Of a stretch of 64,000 bases of DNA, positions 24,002 through 32,476 are shown one piece after another. The stretch lies in assembly GCA_017447815.1 (NCBI GenBank), contig JAFSMS010000019.1, positions 104,521-168,520 of the forward strand, written 5' to 3'. Within the stretch, counting starts at the first letter, position 1. Each line of letters begins with the position of its first letter. Position numbers and translations under genes: made by a program. This DNA comes from Bacteroidales bacterium (GTDB lineage Bacteria; Bacteroidota; Bacteroidia; Bacteroidales; UBA932). Below the pieces are notes generated by a model. It saw nothing but the letters and a program-made list of their open reading frames with translations. It made no database searches and was not told the DNA's origin.

Positions 24002-26025
24002 ATACTTAACTTTATAATAACATTCTCTTTTCCGCGGAGCAGGAACTGCACCCGTCCATTGAAGGACGGCAGCGTAAAGGTTTTGGCCCCGGCAGACGGT
24101 CTCTCACTGCCGTGATAGGCCGGGTCACCGTTTCCGCCACCCACGATGCAGCCCTCCCCTTCCAGGGTAAGGGTGACCGGAATGCAGGCCGTCGGAACAA
24201 AATGCCCTTGAGCATCCAGGACCGTCACATTCACCACGGAGAAATCCCCGATCCGGTCCGTCTCGGTTTCCAAACGGGCCGGAGCGCCGGCCGTCCAGAC
24301 GGTTTCCGTCATGACTTTCCGGCCTTTTTTATAGCCGGTGGCAACTACTTTTCCGGGCTTGTAGGCGGCTTTCCATTCCAGATAGCCGTAGCGGGGCATT
24401 TTCTTGCGGCCGAGAGACTTGCCGTTCACCGTCAGGGCCACCTCGTCGCAATTGCTGTAAACCCAGACAGGTATCACCTCCCCCTCATGGCCTTCCAGGT
24501 TCCAGTGAGGCAGGATATGCAGGACCGGCTCCTCTGTCCACCAGGCCCGCAAATACCAAGCCTCGTCCTTCGGGAAACCGCAATAATCCAGGATTCCGAA
24601 TTCCGAAAGCGTAGCCGGCCAGACCAGCGGATCGGGCTCTCCCCGGTAGTCGAAACCAGTCCAGTAAAACATGCCGGAAAGCCAGGGTCTTTCCTCATAG
24701 AACTTCATGCCGCGGCCGATACAGTTGTAGAGGCTGTCCGGCCCCTGGGGGCCGCGGTTGATGGCCGCCTTCCGGCCGGTGCCGGGCTCCGTGAAATAGA
24801 CCCCGCGCGTACCGCAGCCGCTGGTTTCCTCCGATCCCACCGCCACGCGCTCCGGATACTGGGCGCGATGCTGCTCTATCGGATTCTGGATGATATAGTT
24901 GTAGCCGGCCACATCGGCCCCCTTCAGGATATTGGGACCGCCGCTGCTGGCGACAAACACGGGCCGGGTGGTGTCCAGGCTATGGACAAAGCGGGTCATC
25001 GTGGCGGCAATGGCCTCTCCCTTGTCTTTCCACTCGATGCCCCACTCTTCATTGCCGATTCCCCACATCACGATGCAGGGATGATGGCGGTCCCGCTCGA
25101 TCATGCGGCGGAGCGGTTCCAACTGCGCCGGATTCACGCCCATCAGGCGGCCTTCTTCCAGCACATACATTCTCAGGCTGTCACAAATATTCAGGAAAGC
25201 CTCGGACGCCGGGTTGTGGGAAGTGCGAATTGCATTGATTCCCAGTTTCTTGAGTTGCTTGATTTTCCAGACCCACAGTTCGTCGGGGATGGCGACGCCC
25301 ACACCGGAATGGTCCTGATGCAGGTTCACCCCGCGAAGTTGCACACGTTTTCCGTCAATGAGAAGCCCCCGGTCCGGATCCGTCGTGATTTTCCGCGCCG
25401 GCAGGGGCTTGGCCTCAGGCTCCCCGATCTGCATCCATACATGCCGATAGATGCCGCCCCCTTCGTAGAACCAGCCCTCTTCGAAAGTGGCATCGGCCCG
25501 GACGCAGACGAGGTTGTCCCCGTCCGGATTCAGGTATTCCGTGATGGCGTATTCCTGCGGCACATAGCCGCTCTTTTCCCCTCCGAGCCAGAAGCCGTTC
25601 ACCCAGATTTCGGAATCGCGGAAAATGCCGTCGAAACGAAGGGAGACGCCCTTCCGGCAGTCTTCGGCCGACACGGTGAAATGTTTCCGGTACCAGCCGA
25701 CGCTGGTAAAAGGATACCGCCAGCCCACCGTCTTGTAACCATGGCTCTTGCTGGCTTCGGGGGCGAAGGGAAGATCCACCACCCAGTCGTGCGGCAGCGT
25801 GACAGGTGTCCACGCGCTGTCGTCAAAACCGGGGGCGTAAGGGCCTTCGTTGTGAATGGAAGCCGCTTTGGTATAATAGGTGAAATACTCCGTTCCGCGG
25901 CCAAAGTCGGCCTGCGGGGAGGAGGCGCTGCCCAGCGAAAACTTCCAGCCTTCGTCGAAAGGCAGGGTCTGGGCCGATGCCACAAGGGGCAGGGAAAGCA
26001 GCAGGACGACAGCAATCCGTTTCAT
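23998..26025 (-). CDS. GH2 glycosidase (beta-galactosidase-like) lacking the second sandwich domain
   Basis: The 675-residue exported protein (signal ending LVASAQ) has a jelly-roll sugar-binding domain (to about residue 200), then a TIM barrel with GVNLHQDHSGVGVA, the acid/base Glu in WGIGNEEWG (about 326) and a nucleophile Glu in VGSEETSG (399 or 400). It ends in a DUF4982-like domain and a further beta domain. Between WMQIGEPE (about 204) and the barrel entry DPDRGLLIDGK (about 217) only some dozen residues are present; usual GH2 enzymes have an immunoglobulin-like domain of about 100 residues there. The catalytic residues are kept. It probably trims galactose side chains or beta-linked sugars. 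It lies 2 bases after GH31 and overlaps GH3. Confidence 0.85.
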   Translation of the reverse strand: MKRIAVVLLLSLPLVASAQTLPFDEGWKFSLGSASSPQADFGRGTEYFTYYTKAASIHNEGPYAPGFDDSAWTPVTLPHDWVVDLPFAPEASKSHGYKTVGWRYPFTSVGWYRKHFTVSAEDCRKGVSLRFDGIFRDSEIWVNGFWLGGEKSGYVPQEYAITEYLNPDGDNLVCVRADATFEEGWFYEGGGIYRHVWMQIGEPEAKPLPARKITTDPDRGLLIDGKRVQLRGVNLHQDHSGVGVAIPDELWVWKIKQLKKLGINAIRTSHNPASEAFLNICDSLRMYVLEEGRLMGVNPAQLEPLRRMIERDRHHPCIVMWGIGNEEWGIEWKDKGEAIAATMTRFVHSLDTTRPVFVASSGGPNILKGADVAGYNYIIQNPIEQHRAQYPERVAVGSEETSGCGTRGVYFTEPGTGRKAAINRGPQGPDSLYNCIGRGMKFYEERPWLSGMFYWTGFDYRGEPDPLVWPATLSEFGILDYCGFPKDEAWYLRAWWTEEPVLHILPHWNLEGHEGEVIPVWVYSNCDEVALTVNGKSLGRKKMPRYGYLEWKAAYKPGKVVATGYKKGRKVMTETVWTAGAPARLETETDRIGDFSVVNVTVLDAQGHFVPTACIPVTLTLEGEGCIVGGGNGDPAYHGSERPSAGAKTFTLPSFNGRVQFLLRGKENVIIKLSI

Positions 26026-26027
26026 TG

Positions 26028-28787
26028 TCAGAGCGTTACTTGAATAGACTTCCCTTCATAGACGACTTCCTCGGCAGCCACATCCGGATTCCAGGCGAAA
26101 GGATGGGCGGCGTCCACCACCTTCACGCGGAAACGGCGGCTCTCCAACATGCCCGGGTAGCGGCCGGTGCGGTCTCCGATGGTGAGGGTACGGGACTGCT
26201 CGTTCCACGAAAGCGGGATAACGCTGCACTCTCCTTTCTCATAGCCATACGTAAGCCCGTCGTCCTCGTAGAGGGTGAACGACGCGTCGGCGCCGGCATA
26301 AACCAGCAGAAGCAGGTTGTCGGCGGGTTTTTCATCGCACCATTCCATCTCCGGTCCCACCGGGAGGATGCTGCCGCCACGCACGTACAGCGGAATGCGC
26401 TCATAGGGAGCGTCGGCCACGAAACGCCGCTTTCCGGAAAGACAGGCACCCGTATAGAAATCGTACCAAAGGCCTTCGGGAAGATAGACGCTGCGGCTAC
26501 GGGCCTTGTATTCGTACACCGGGCAGGGCATCAGGGCCGGACCCAGCATCCACTGGTCGGACAGGTCGCGGACTTCGGGGTCGGACGGGAAGTCCATCGG
26601 CAGGCCGCGCATCAGGGTATAGTCTTCCCGGTTCACGGCCCCGGTAAGGGAATACAGATAAGGCATCAGCCGATAACGGAGGCGCATATACGCCAGAATG
26701 CTCTTGTAGGCCTTGGAGCCTTCCGGAGCAATGTTCCAAAGCTCCCGGCGCGGCCACTGGCCGTGAGTGCGGAACAGCGGGACAAACGTGCCGAACTGAT
26801 GCCAGCGGGTTTGCATTTCCTGCCACTCCCCGGCATTCGCGGCATCATAGAACTTGCTCATGACAGAGAAACCGCCGATATCCATGCCCCAGAAGGGAAT
26901 GCCGCTCATGGAATAATTGAGCCCGGCGGCCATCTGCATCCGCATATCGGTCCAGGAGGTGCCGATATCGCCGCTCCAGGTAGCGGTGCTGTAGCGCTGC
27001 AGCCCGGAAAAACCGTTCCGCGTGAGCAGGAAGACGCGTTTGTCCGGATCCACGGAACGCTGGCCTTCATAGATGGCCATGGCGTTTACAAGGGCATAGG
27101 CATTGAGGTATTCCGTGGAAGGGCCCAGGGCATTGGGTGTCAGCAGCCACTTGAAATAATCCATGGGAAGGCAGTCCCGGAGATTGGGCTCGGAGGCGTC
27201 CATCCACCAGGCATCGATTTTCCGGCCATATTTCGTGTAGAGGCTCTCGTCCATCTGGCGCCAGAACATCTCCCTTCCGCCGGGAGCATAGGCGTCGTAG
27301 AAGGACTGCTCATGGCCCAGCCAGTCCTTGAGCCCGTCCTTTTCGGCATTCTCATAGACATAACCGGCGGCCTTGAGTTCCTTGTAATGGTCCGTATTGG
27401 TGTAAAACTTGGGCCAGACGGAAATCATGAACCGGCCGTGCAGGGCATGAACGTCGTCCAGCATCTTCTCCGGATCGGGATAGCGGGACGCCTCGAAAGC
27501 ATGGCTGCCCCACTGGTCTTCTTCCCAGTACTGCCAGTCCTGGACGATATTGTCCACCGGAATGTGCCTTCTGCGCAATTCCGAGAGGGTTTCCACCAGA
27601 TCTTCCTGGGTGGAATAGCGCTCCCGGCTCTGCCAGAAGCCCAGCACCCATTTGGGCATTACCGGCGCTTTTCCGGTGAGAGCGCGATAGCCCTTGATCA
27701 CGCCGTCGTAGTCGCCGCCCTCGATAAAATAATAGTCCAGTTGCGGCTCAAACTCGTTCCAGAAGGTGATGCCTTCGCTCACGGCACCGGCCGGAAGGAC
27801 CCGGAGGCCGATATAGGACACGTCTCCGTCCGGTTCCCACTCCACTTTGAGCGGCGTGGGAACGCCGGCTTCCAGATGGGCCGTAAACTTATAACTGTTG
27901 GGATTCCAGGCCGGGCGCCAGCGGCGGGACATCTTCTCCTCGCCGCCCACCTCGGTGCGTTGGAAACCGGCATAGTACTGGATAAAGGAATAGTCTCCGG
28001 TTTCGGGAGCCGTGATGGTGCCTTCGTAGCACACCCTGCCCCCGTTCAGCGGAACGGGCGGAAGGTTTTTGAGGGTGAACTCGTTCTCATAGAAAAGGCT
28101 GTCCTCCTTCTGGACCAGGACACGGCCGTCGGCCGCCTGATAAGTCCCGGTCAGGTTCAGGGCGAAGACTTCGCCAAGTTGACGGTAGGGCTGGTCGGTG
28201 CCCCAGCGTCCCAGGGAATAGGCATCCATGAGAATGCCGTATCCGTCCGTGGAGACCACCATGGGAACGCTCACCTTCGTATTGTACTGATAGAGTTCCT
28301 CCTGGCGTCCCTTGTGATTGAATTCACCGGCCTGATGCTGTCCCAGGCCATAAAAAGCCTCTCCCTCGCGGGAGTCGAAGCGGACGGTGGTGCTCCAGGC
28401 CTTCTTCCCTTCCACCTCGGCAGGCGTGAAGGCCGCCTGCCCGTTCAGGGCCAGCGGGGTGCCGTCAGCCCGGTAAAAGTGCGTGCTGGCGTCGGCCTTG
28501 TACACCTCGACGGAAAGCGAGTCGGTGGCAAGGCGGACCTTTCCCCTGGCGCAAGTCACCTCAAAATCGTTGCAGCCGTCCTGTGGCAGAACGGCGAGGC
28601 TGGCCCGGTCGTGGAAGGTCCCGTCCGGCGAAACACTGACCCGGACGATTTCCGGAGAAATCACCTGCAGCCGGACCGTCCGGTCCCCGCAGGGGATGGT
28701 CACCGTATGGTCCTGCCTCTTAAAATCCCTGTTGCAGGCGCAGAGCAGCATCGCAGCAACGCCCAAAAGATACAAACCTTTCCTCAT
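26028..28787 (-). CDS. GH31 alpha-xylosidase-like enzyme with PA14 insert
   Basis: The 919-residue lipoprotein (signal ending MLLCAC) is a GH31 enzyme. The nucleophile motif is AWWMDASEPN (Asp about 530) and the acid/base region is SGDIGTSW. A PA14-like module is inserted at about residues 240-332 (VCYEGTITAPETGDYSFIQY), which in characterised GH31 enzymes is typical of alpha-xylosidases acting on xyloglucan oligosaccharides. The DUF5110-like C-terminus is present (VYAGADASFTLYEDDGLTYG). It likely removes alpha-xylose in the periplasm. alpha-Glucosidase activity is possible but less likely given the PA14 insert. Neighbours are the esterase gene (6-base gap) and GH2 (2-base gap). Confidence 0.88.
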   Translation of the reverse strand: MRKGLYLLGVAAMLLCACNRDFKRQDHTVTIPCGDRTVRLQVISPEIVRVSVSPDGTFHDRASLAVLPQDGCNDFEVTCARGKVRLATDSLSVEVYKADASTHFYRADGTPLALNGQAAFTPAEVEGKKAWSTTVRFDSREGEAFYGLGQHQAGEFNHKGRQEELYQYNTKVSVPMVVSTDGYGILMDAYSLGRWGTDQPYRQLGEVFALNLTGTYQAADGRVLVQKEDSLFYENEFTLKNLPPVPLNGGRVCYEGTITAPETGDYSFIQYYAGFQRTEVGGEEKMSRRWRPAWNPNSYKFTAHLEAGVPTPLKVEWEPDGDVSYIGLRVLPAGAVSEGITFWNEFEPQLDYYFIEGGDYDGVIKGYRALTGKAPVMPKWVLGFWQSRERYSTQEDLVETLSELRRRHIPVDNIVQDWQYWEEDQWGSHAFEASRYPDPEKMLDDVHALHGRFMISVWPKFYTNTDHYKELKAAGYVYENAEKDGLKDWLGHEQSFYDAYAPGGREMFWRQMDESLYTKYGRKIDAWWMDASEPNLRDCLPMDYFKWLLTPNALGPSTEYLNAYALVNAMAIYEGQRSVDPDKRVFLLTRNGFSGLQRYSTATWSGDIGTSWTDMRMQMAAGLNYSMSGIPFWGMDIGGFSVMSKFYDAANAGEWQEMQTRWHQFGTFVPLFRTHGQWPRRELWNIAPEGSKAYKSILAYMRLRYRLMPYLYSLTGAVNREDYTLMRGLPMDFPSDPEVRDLSDQWMLGPALMPCPVYEYKARSRSVYLPEGLWYDFYTGACLSGKRRFVADAPYERIPLYVRGGSILPVGPEMEWCDEKPADNLLLLVYAGADASFTLYEDDGLTYGYEKGECSVIPLSWNEQSRTLTIGDRTGRYPGMLESRRFRVKVVDAAHPFAWNPDVAAEEVVYEGKSIQVTL

Positions 28788-28793
28788 AACTAT

Positions 28794-30236
28794 CTAATAT
28801 TCCCAATCGTCGCTTCTGAAGGGAGGGACGGGAAGTCCGTTCGATTTCTGCAGGTTGGCTCCCATCCAGTTGCGGAAGCCGTACCGGACGGCAATGGGCT
28901 TGGGGACCTCGGGACATTGGACGAAGATGGTCTGGCCGTCCCAGTCAATCTCGCCCTTGGCCAGGTGGAATTCACGGTCTTCACCGGCGAGTTCGAAGCC
29001 CACCACGTCCCGGGCCGATATGGAGCCCAGGTCGCTCCAGACCTGCGTCAGACGCACTTTCACGCGGCCGTCCTCCAGGTATTCCACGCTTTCCAGGCGC
29101 GGGAGTTCCACACTGGTGCCGGGGTTGATGCCATAGACACTCTGCAGGGCGCGCAGCAGCATCATGTCGGCCACTTCCTTCTTCCGGGAAGGATGGACGG
29201 TGACCTTGTTGCCCAGGGTCTCGGTGCAGATGGCCCAGGAATTCGCCAGAATCTCCTCCGTATGGAGCTGGTTCAGGACAAAATGCGGGCGCCAGCGACC
29301 GTCGGCGTCACTGTGGTCGAAGGGAGCGAGAAGGGTAAAGATGAAAGGAAGGTCCCTTCCCCACTCCTTGCGCCACATCTCCACCATGGCCTTCTGCAGT
29401 TTGTCGTAGCAGTGCGGCTGGCCCATATTGGAGCATCCCTGATACCAGAGAATGCCCTTGGCGGCATACCCCACAATGGGGTACACGCGTCCGTTCCAGA
29501 TGGTTTCGGGCGTTTCCGGCCAGCGGTCCGGAATATCCTTCACGGCATACAGTTCGTCCAGTTCCTTCTGGGTAAGGCCCGCCGCATCGATGATTTCCCG
29601 GGTCATCCAGGGTTCGATGCGGCTGCCGCCCCAGGCGTTCACGACGATTCCCACCGGCACGCCGAGGGTTTTGGTCAGGCGTTTGGCAAAAAAATAGGCT
29701 ACGGCCGATGTCTGCGCCGTCGTGGCACCATCGGTATAGGCCCACTGGGCATCCACATCCCGGACAGGTTCGTACTTCTTGGGCGTGAGGATATTGAAAA
29801 CCCGCACGGAAGAAGCCGTTTCAGGGGCCGACAGAATGGCCTCCGTGGCGCCCTCCACTTCCTGGAAGCCGAATCCGCGGATAGGCATCTCCATGTTGGA
29901 CTGCCCGCTGCAAATCCAGACCTCCCCCAGGACGATGTCGGCGGCCGTCAGGGTTTCTTTCCCGGAGGTCACCACCAGGGTACGGGCCTTGCCGTCGGCC
30001 TTGGGGGTATTCACCGATACGCGCCAGGCGCCATCGGCCGACACCCGGGTCTTGTAGTTGTTCCCGTCGAACTGCACCTCCACCAGGGAACCGGGTTTTC
30101 CCCAGCCCCAGACGGGGGCCTGCGTTTCCTGCTGCAGTACGGCATGGTCCGTGAAAAGATGGGAAAGCTTGAGCGGCTGTGCCTGGGCATTGCCGATGCA
30201 CAGGGCCAACGCGAGGAGGAGGGCGATCCGTGACAT
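28794..30236 (-). CDS. SGNH-type acetyl esterase (sialate O-acetylesterase family)
   Basis: The 480-residue exported protein (signal ending GNAQAQ) matches the Bacteroidota sialate-O-acetylesterase-like family. It has SHLFTDHAVLQQ at the start, an inserted beta domain (VWGWGKPGSLVEVQFDGNNY), the Ser nucleophile in VWICSGQSNMEMP, the conserved block GIVVNAWGGSRIEPWM, and GILWYQGCSN. In this operon it most likely removes O-acetyl groups from acetylated glucomannan so the glycosidases can proceed; sialate substrates are improbable here. The start at 30236 is chosen because it follows the GH130 stop by one base; the longer ORF would overlap it. Confidence 0.88.
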   Translation of the reverse strand: MSRIALLLALALCIGNAQAQPLKLSHLFTDHAVLQQETQAPVWGWGKPGSLVEVQFDGNNYKTRVSADGAWRVSVNTPKADGKARTLVVTSGKETLTAADIVLGEVWICSGQSNMEMPIRGFGFQEVEGATEAILSAPETASSVRVFNILTPKKYEPVRDVDAQWAYTDGATTAQTSAVAYFFAKRLTKTLGVPVGIVVNAWGGSRIEPWMTREIIDAAGLTQKELDELYAVKDIPDRWPETPETIWNGRVYPIVGYAAKGILWYQGCSNMGQPHCYDKLQKAMVEMWRKEWGRDLPFIFTLLAPFDHSDADGRWRPHFVLNQLHTEEILANSWAICTETLGNKVTVHPSRKKEVADMMLLRALQSVYGINPGTSVELPRLESVEYLEDGRVKVRLTQVWSDLGSISARDVVGFELAGEDREFHLAKGEIDWDGQTIFVQCPEVPKPIAVRYGFRNWMGANLQKSNGLPVPPFRSDDWEY

Positions 30237-30237
30237 G

Positions 30238-31392
30238 CTATTGTAGGTTCTTGTCAATCAGTTTGTTAAGGGTCTCTACGGAAAGGCCGGTGCGGAGACC
30301 GTCTTCCGGCGTATTCATGCAGTAGTCCACGAGGCGGTCCACCGTAGAAGTCGCCACATGCATGCGGGTGTCGGAAGAGGCGTAGTAGATGAACACCTTG
30401 CCGTCGGGGTCGCAAATCCATCCGTTGGAGAAGAGGACATTCATCACGTCGCCGATATACTCGGGGCCTTCCGGAACCATGAAGAAACCGCCGGGCTGGG
30501 CAATCACGCGGGAGGGATCTTCCAGGGCCGTCATGTACATGTACAGCACATAGCGCAGGCCGCTGGCGCAGCCGCGGACGCCATGGGCCAGATGCAGCCA
30601 GCCCCTGTCCGTCTTGATGGGGTGCGGGCCTTCCCCGTTCTTCACTTCCTTGATGGTGTGGTAGAAACGCCGGTTGATGATTTTCTCGTCCTTGATGACG
30701 GCGTTTTCCATGCTGTCCACCAGGGCCCAGCCGATACCGCCGCCGTTGCCGGCATCGATGAAACCGTCCTGCGGGCGGGTGTACAGGGCATATTTCCCGT
30801 TCACGAATTCGGGATGAAGCACTACATTGCGTTGCTGGGACGCCGAACGGATGTCCGGCAGGCGCTCCCAGTTCACCAGGTCCCGGGTACGGGCCACACC
30901 GGCTGCCGCCGTAGCGGCCGAAAGGTCTCCCTCGGCGCTGTGATCCTTGCGTTCCACGCAGAAAATGCCGTAAATCCAGCCGTCCTCATGGGCAGTCAGG
31001 CGCATATCGTACACATTGGTGGCGGGTTCTCCCCATTCCGGGAGGGTGATGGGACGGGGCCAGAAGCGGAAGTTGTCCACACCGTTCGGGCTTTCGGCCA
31101 CGGCAAAGAACGACTTGCGGTCGGCTCCTTCCACACGCACCACCAGGACGTATTTCCCGTTCCATTTGATGGCGCCCGAATTCAAGGTGGCATGTATGCC
31201 GATACGCTCCATCAGGTAGGGATTGCGCTCCCTGTCAAAATCGTACCGCCACTCGAGCGGAGCATGCTCCGCCGTCAGGATGGGGTTTTCATAACGCTCG
31301 TAAACGCCGTTTCCTTCGATGGGCGCATTGGGCCTTTCAATCAGTTCCGCATGGTTTTTCTTGAGCCATGCCAGTCTTTCGTCAAAGTTCAT
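30238..31392 (-). CDS. GH130 4-O-beta-D-mannosyl-D-glucose phosphorylase
   Basis: The 384-residue cytoplasmic protein (no signal peptide) fits GH130 subfamily 1 in length and motifs: RYENPILTAEHAPLEWRYDF, GIHATLNSGAIKWNGKYVLV, RVEGADRKSFFAVAES, NVYDMRLT and EGPHPIKTDRGWLHLAHGV. It is expected to phosphorolyse mannosyl-glucose to mannose 1-phosphate and glucose (EC 2.4.1.281), acting after the 2-epimerase encoded in the same operon. It overlaps the GH26 gene by 11 bases. A mannooligosaccharide phosphorylase activity is the alternative within GH130. Confidence 0.9.
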   Translation of the reverse strand: MNFDERLAWLKKNHAELIERPNAPIEGNGVYERYENPILTAEHAPLEWRYDFDRERNPYLMERIGIHATLNSGAIKWNGKYVLVVRVEGADRKSFFAVAESPNGVDNFRFWPRPITLPEWGEPATNVYDMRLTAHEDGWIYGIFCVERKDHSAEGDLSAATAAAGVARTRDLVNWERLPDIRSASQQRNVVLHPEFVNGKYALYTRPQDGFIDAGNGGGIGWALVDSMENAVIKDEKIINRRFYHTIKEVKNGEGPHPIKTDRGWLHLAHGVRGCASGLRYVLYMYMTALEDPSRVIAQPGGFFMVPEGPEYIGDVMNVLFSNGWICDPDGKVFIYYASSDTRMHVATSTVDRLVDYCMNTPEDGLRTGLSVETLNKLIDKNLQ

Positions 31393-32476
31393 CAGTCAGA
31401 AATACTATATTGTCGTTTTCACTGAAGGCCTTCATGTCGGCCTCATTTTCAAATCCTTTCCAGCCGGCATAAAAATGGCCGGGCTTGTCGTGGGCGTTGC
31501 GCCAGGTGAGCACATAGGAGATGGGGAACTCCTGCATGGCGGGAAGCAGGCGCCCGGTCCACCATTGCGGGTCCGGAATGCCTTCCAGACCGGTCTCACT
31601 GAGGCACATCAGTTTTTCATGCTCGTAGGACAGGGCGGTCAGGTAGGTAAGTTGGTTCTTGATCTCCTGCATATAGCGCGCACCGGCCTCCTCCAGGCCG
31701 TCCTCACCCACATATTCATAGGTATCGATTCCCAGCATGTCCACGAATTCGTCGCCGGGATAACGGCTCATATACGCCTCGGGGCCACAGTTTCCGTTGG
31801 GGGAATAGCACCAGACGATATCGGTGAGCCCGCGGTCCTTGGTAAAATACAGCCAGGTCATGCGGAACAGTTCCTGGTACTCCTGCGCGGTGCAGAGCCT
31901 GCCGCCCCACCAGAACCAACTTCCCAGATTTTCATGCCAGGGCCTGAAGATGACCGGGACGCCCAGCGATTCGATAAAATCGGCCGCACGGCCCAGCCAG
32001 AGCATGAACTGCCCGTGCTTTTCCCCGCCGGGGAGGATGGATTTCACCACCTGGTCGGAAGAGATGTCCCAGGCGTCACCGCCTGTGAGGGGATTCCGGG
32101 GATGCCAGGAGAAGGTGACGATGCCACCCCGCTCCACATGCGTACGGGCCGCCTTCCGCATCAGACCGAAGGGCACGCCGTCCAGGTTTTTGGCCTGGCC
32201 CAGTTCGATTCCGCCCAGGTCGAAACCCACCAGCATGGGATATTTACCGGTGACATCCTTCACGTCGGAGCGTTCCAGCGGGTCATTTTCCCAGTCGGTG
32301 AGCACCCAGTTGTGGCCATAGACCAAATCGTCCTGGTGGCCGTAGGCGATCTTACCGTTTTCCGCGAAAGTGAAAAGCCGGTGTACCAAAAGGTCCTTGG
32401 GTGTTTCCATGGGTTTTTTGCTTCCGCCGCAGGCACACAAAGCCAGGGCAATCATAAGATATGCTACTTTTTTCAT
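31382..32476 (-). CDS. GH26 beta-mannanase lipoprotein
   Basis: The 364-residue lipoprotein (MKKVAYLMIALALCAC) is a compact GH26 enzyme. It has the acid/base Glu in IFRPWHENLGSWFWW (about 182) and the nucleophile Glu in CLSETGLEGI (about 294). GH26 members in such loci hydrolyse beta-1,4-mannan, either endo or releasing mannobiose from chain ends. The start at 32476 shares its A with the stop codon of the upstream GH5 gene (TGATG), a strong sign of translational coupling. The longer 567-codon ORF reads back through that gene in another frame and is rejected. No BACON domain is present, unlike the second GH26. Confidence 0.92.
   Translation of the reverse strand: MKKVAYLMIALALCACGGSKKPMETPKDLLVHRLFTFAENGKIAYGHQDDLVYGHNWVLTDWENDPLERSDVKDVTGKYPMLVGFDLGGIELGQAKNLDGVPFGLMRKAARTHVERGGIVTFSWHPRNPLTGGDAWDISSDQVVKSILPGGEKHGQFMLWLGRAADFIESLGVPVIFRPWHENLGSWFWWGGRLCTAQEYQELFRMTWLYFTKDRGLTDIVWCYSPNGNCGPEAYMSRYPGDEFVDMLGIDTYEYVGEDGLEEAGARYMQEIKNQLTYLTALSYEHEKLMCLSETGLEGIPDPQWWTGRLLPAMQEFPISYVLTWRNAHDKPGHFYAGWKGFENEADMKAFSENDNIVFLTDEL

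Noticed and set aside
25977-30233. 1418-codon plus-strand ORF across GH2, GH31 and the esterase
   Set aside because: It spans three well-supported genes antisense and shows no domain or promoter.
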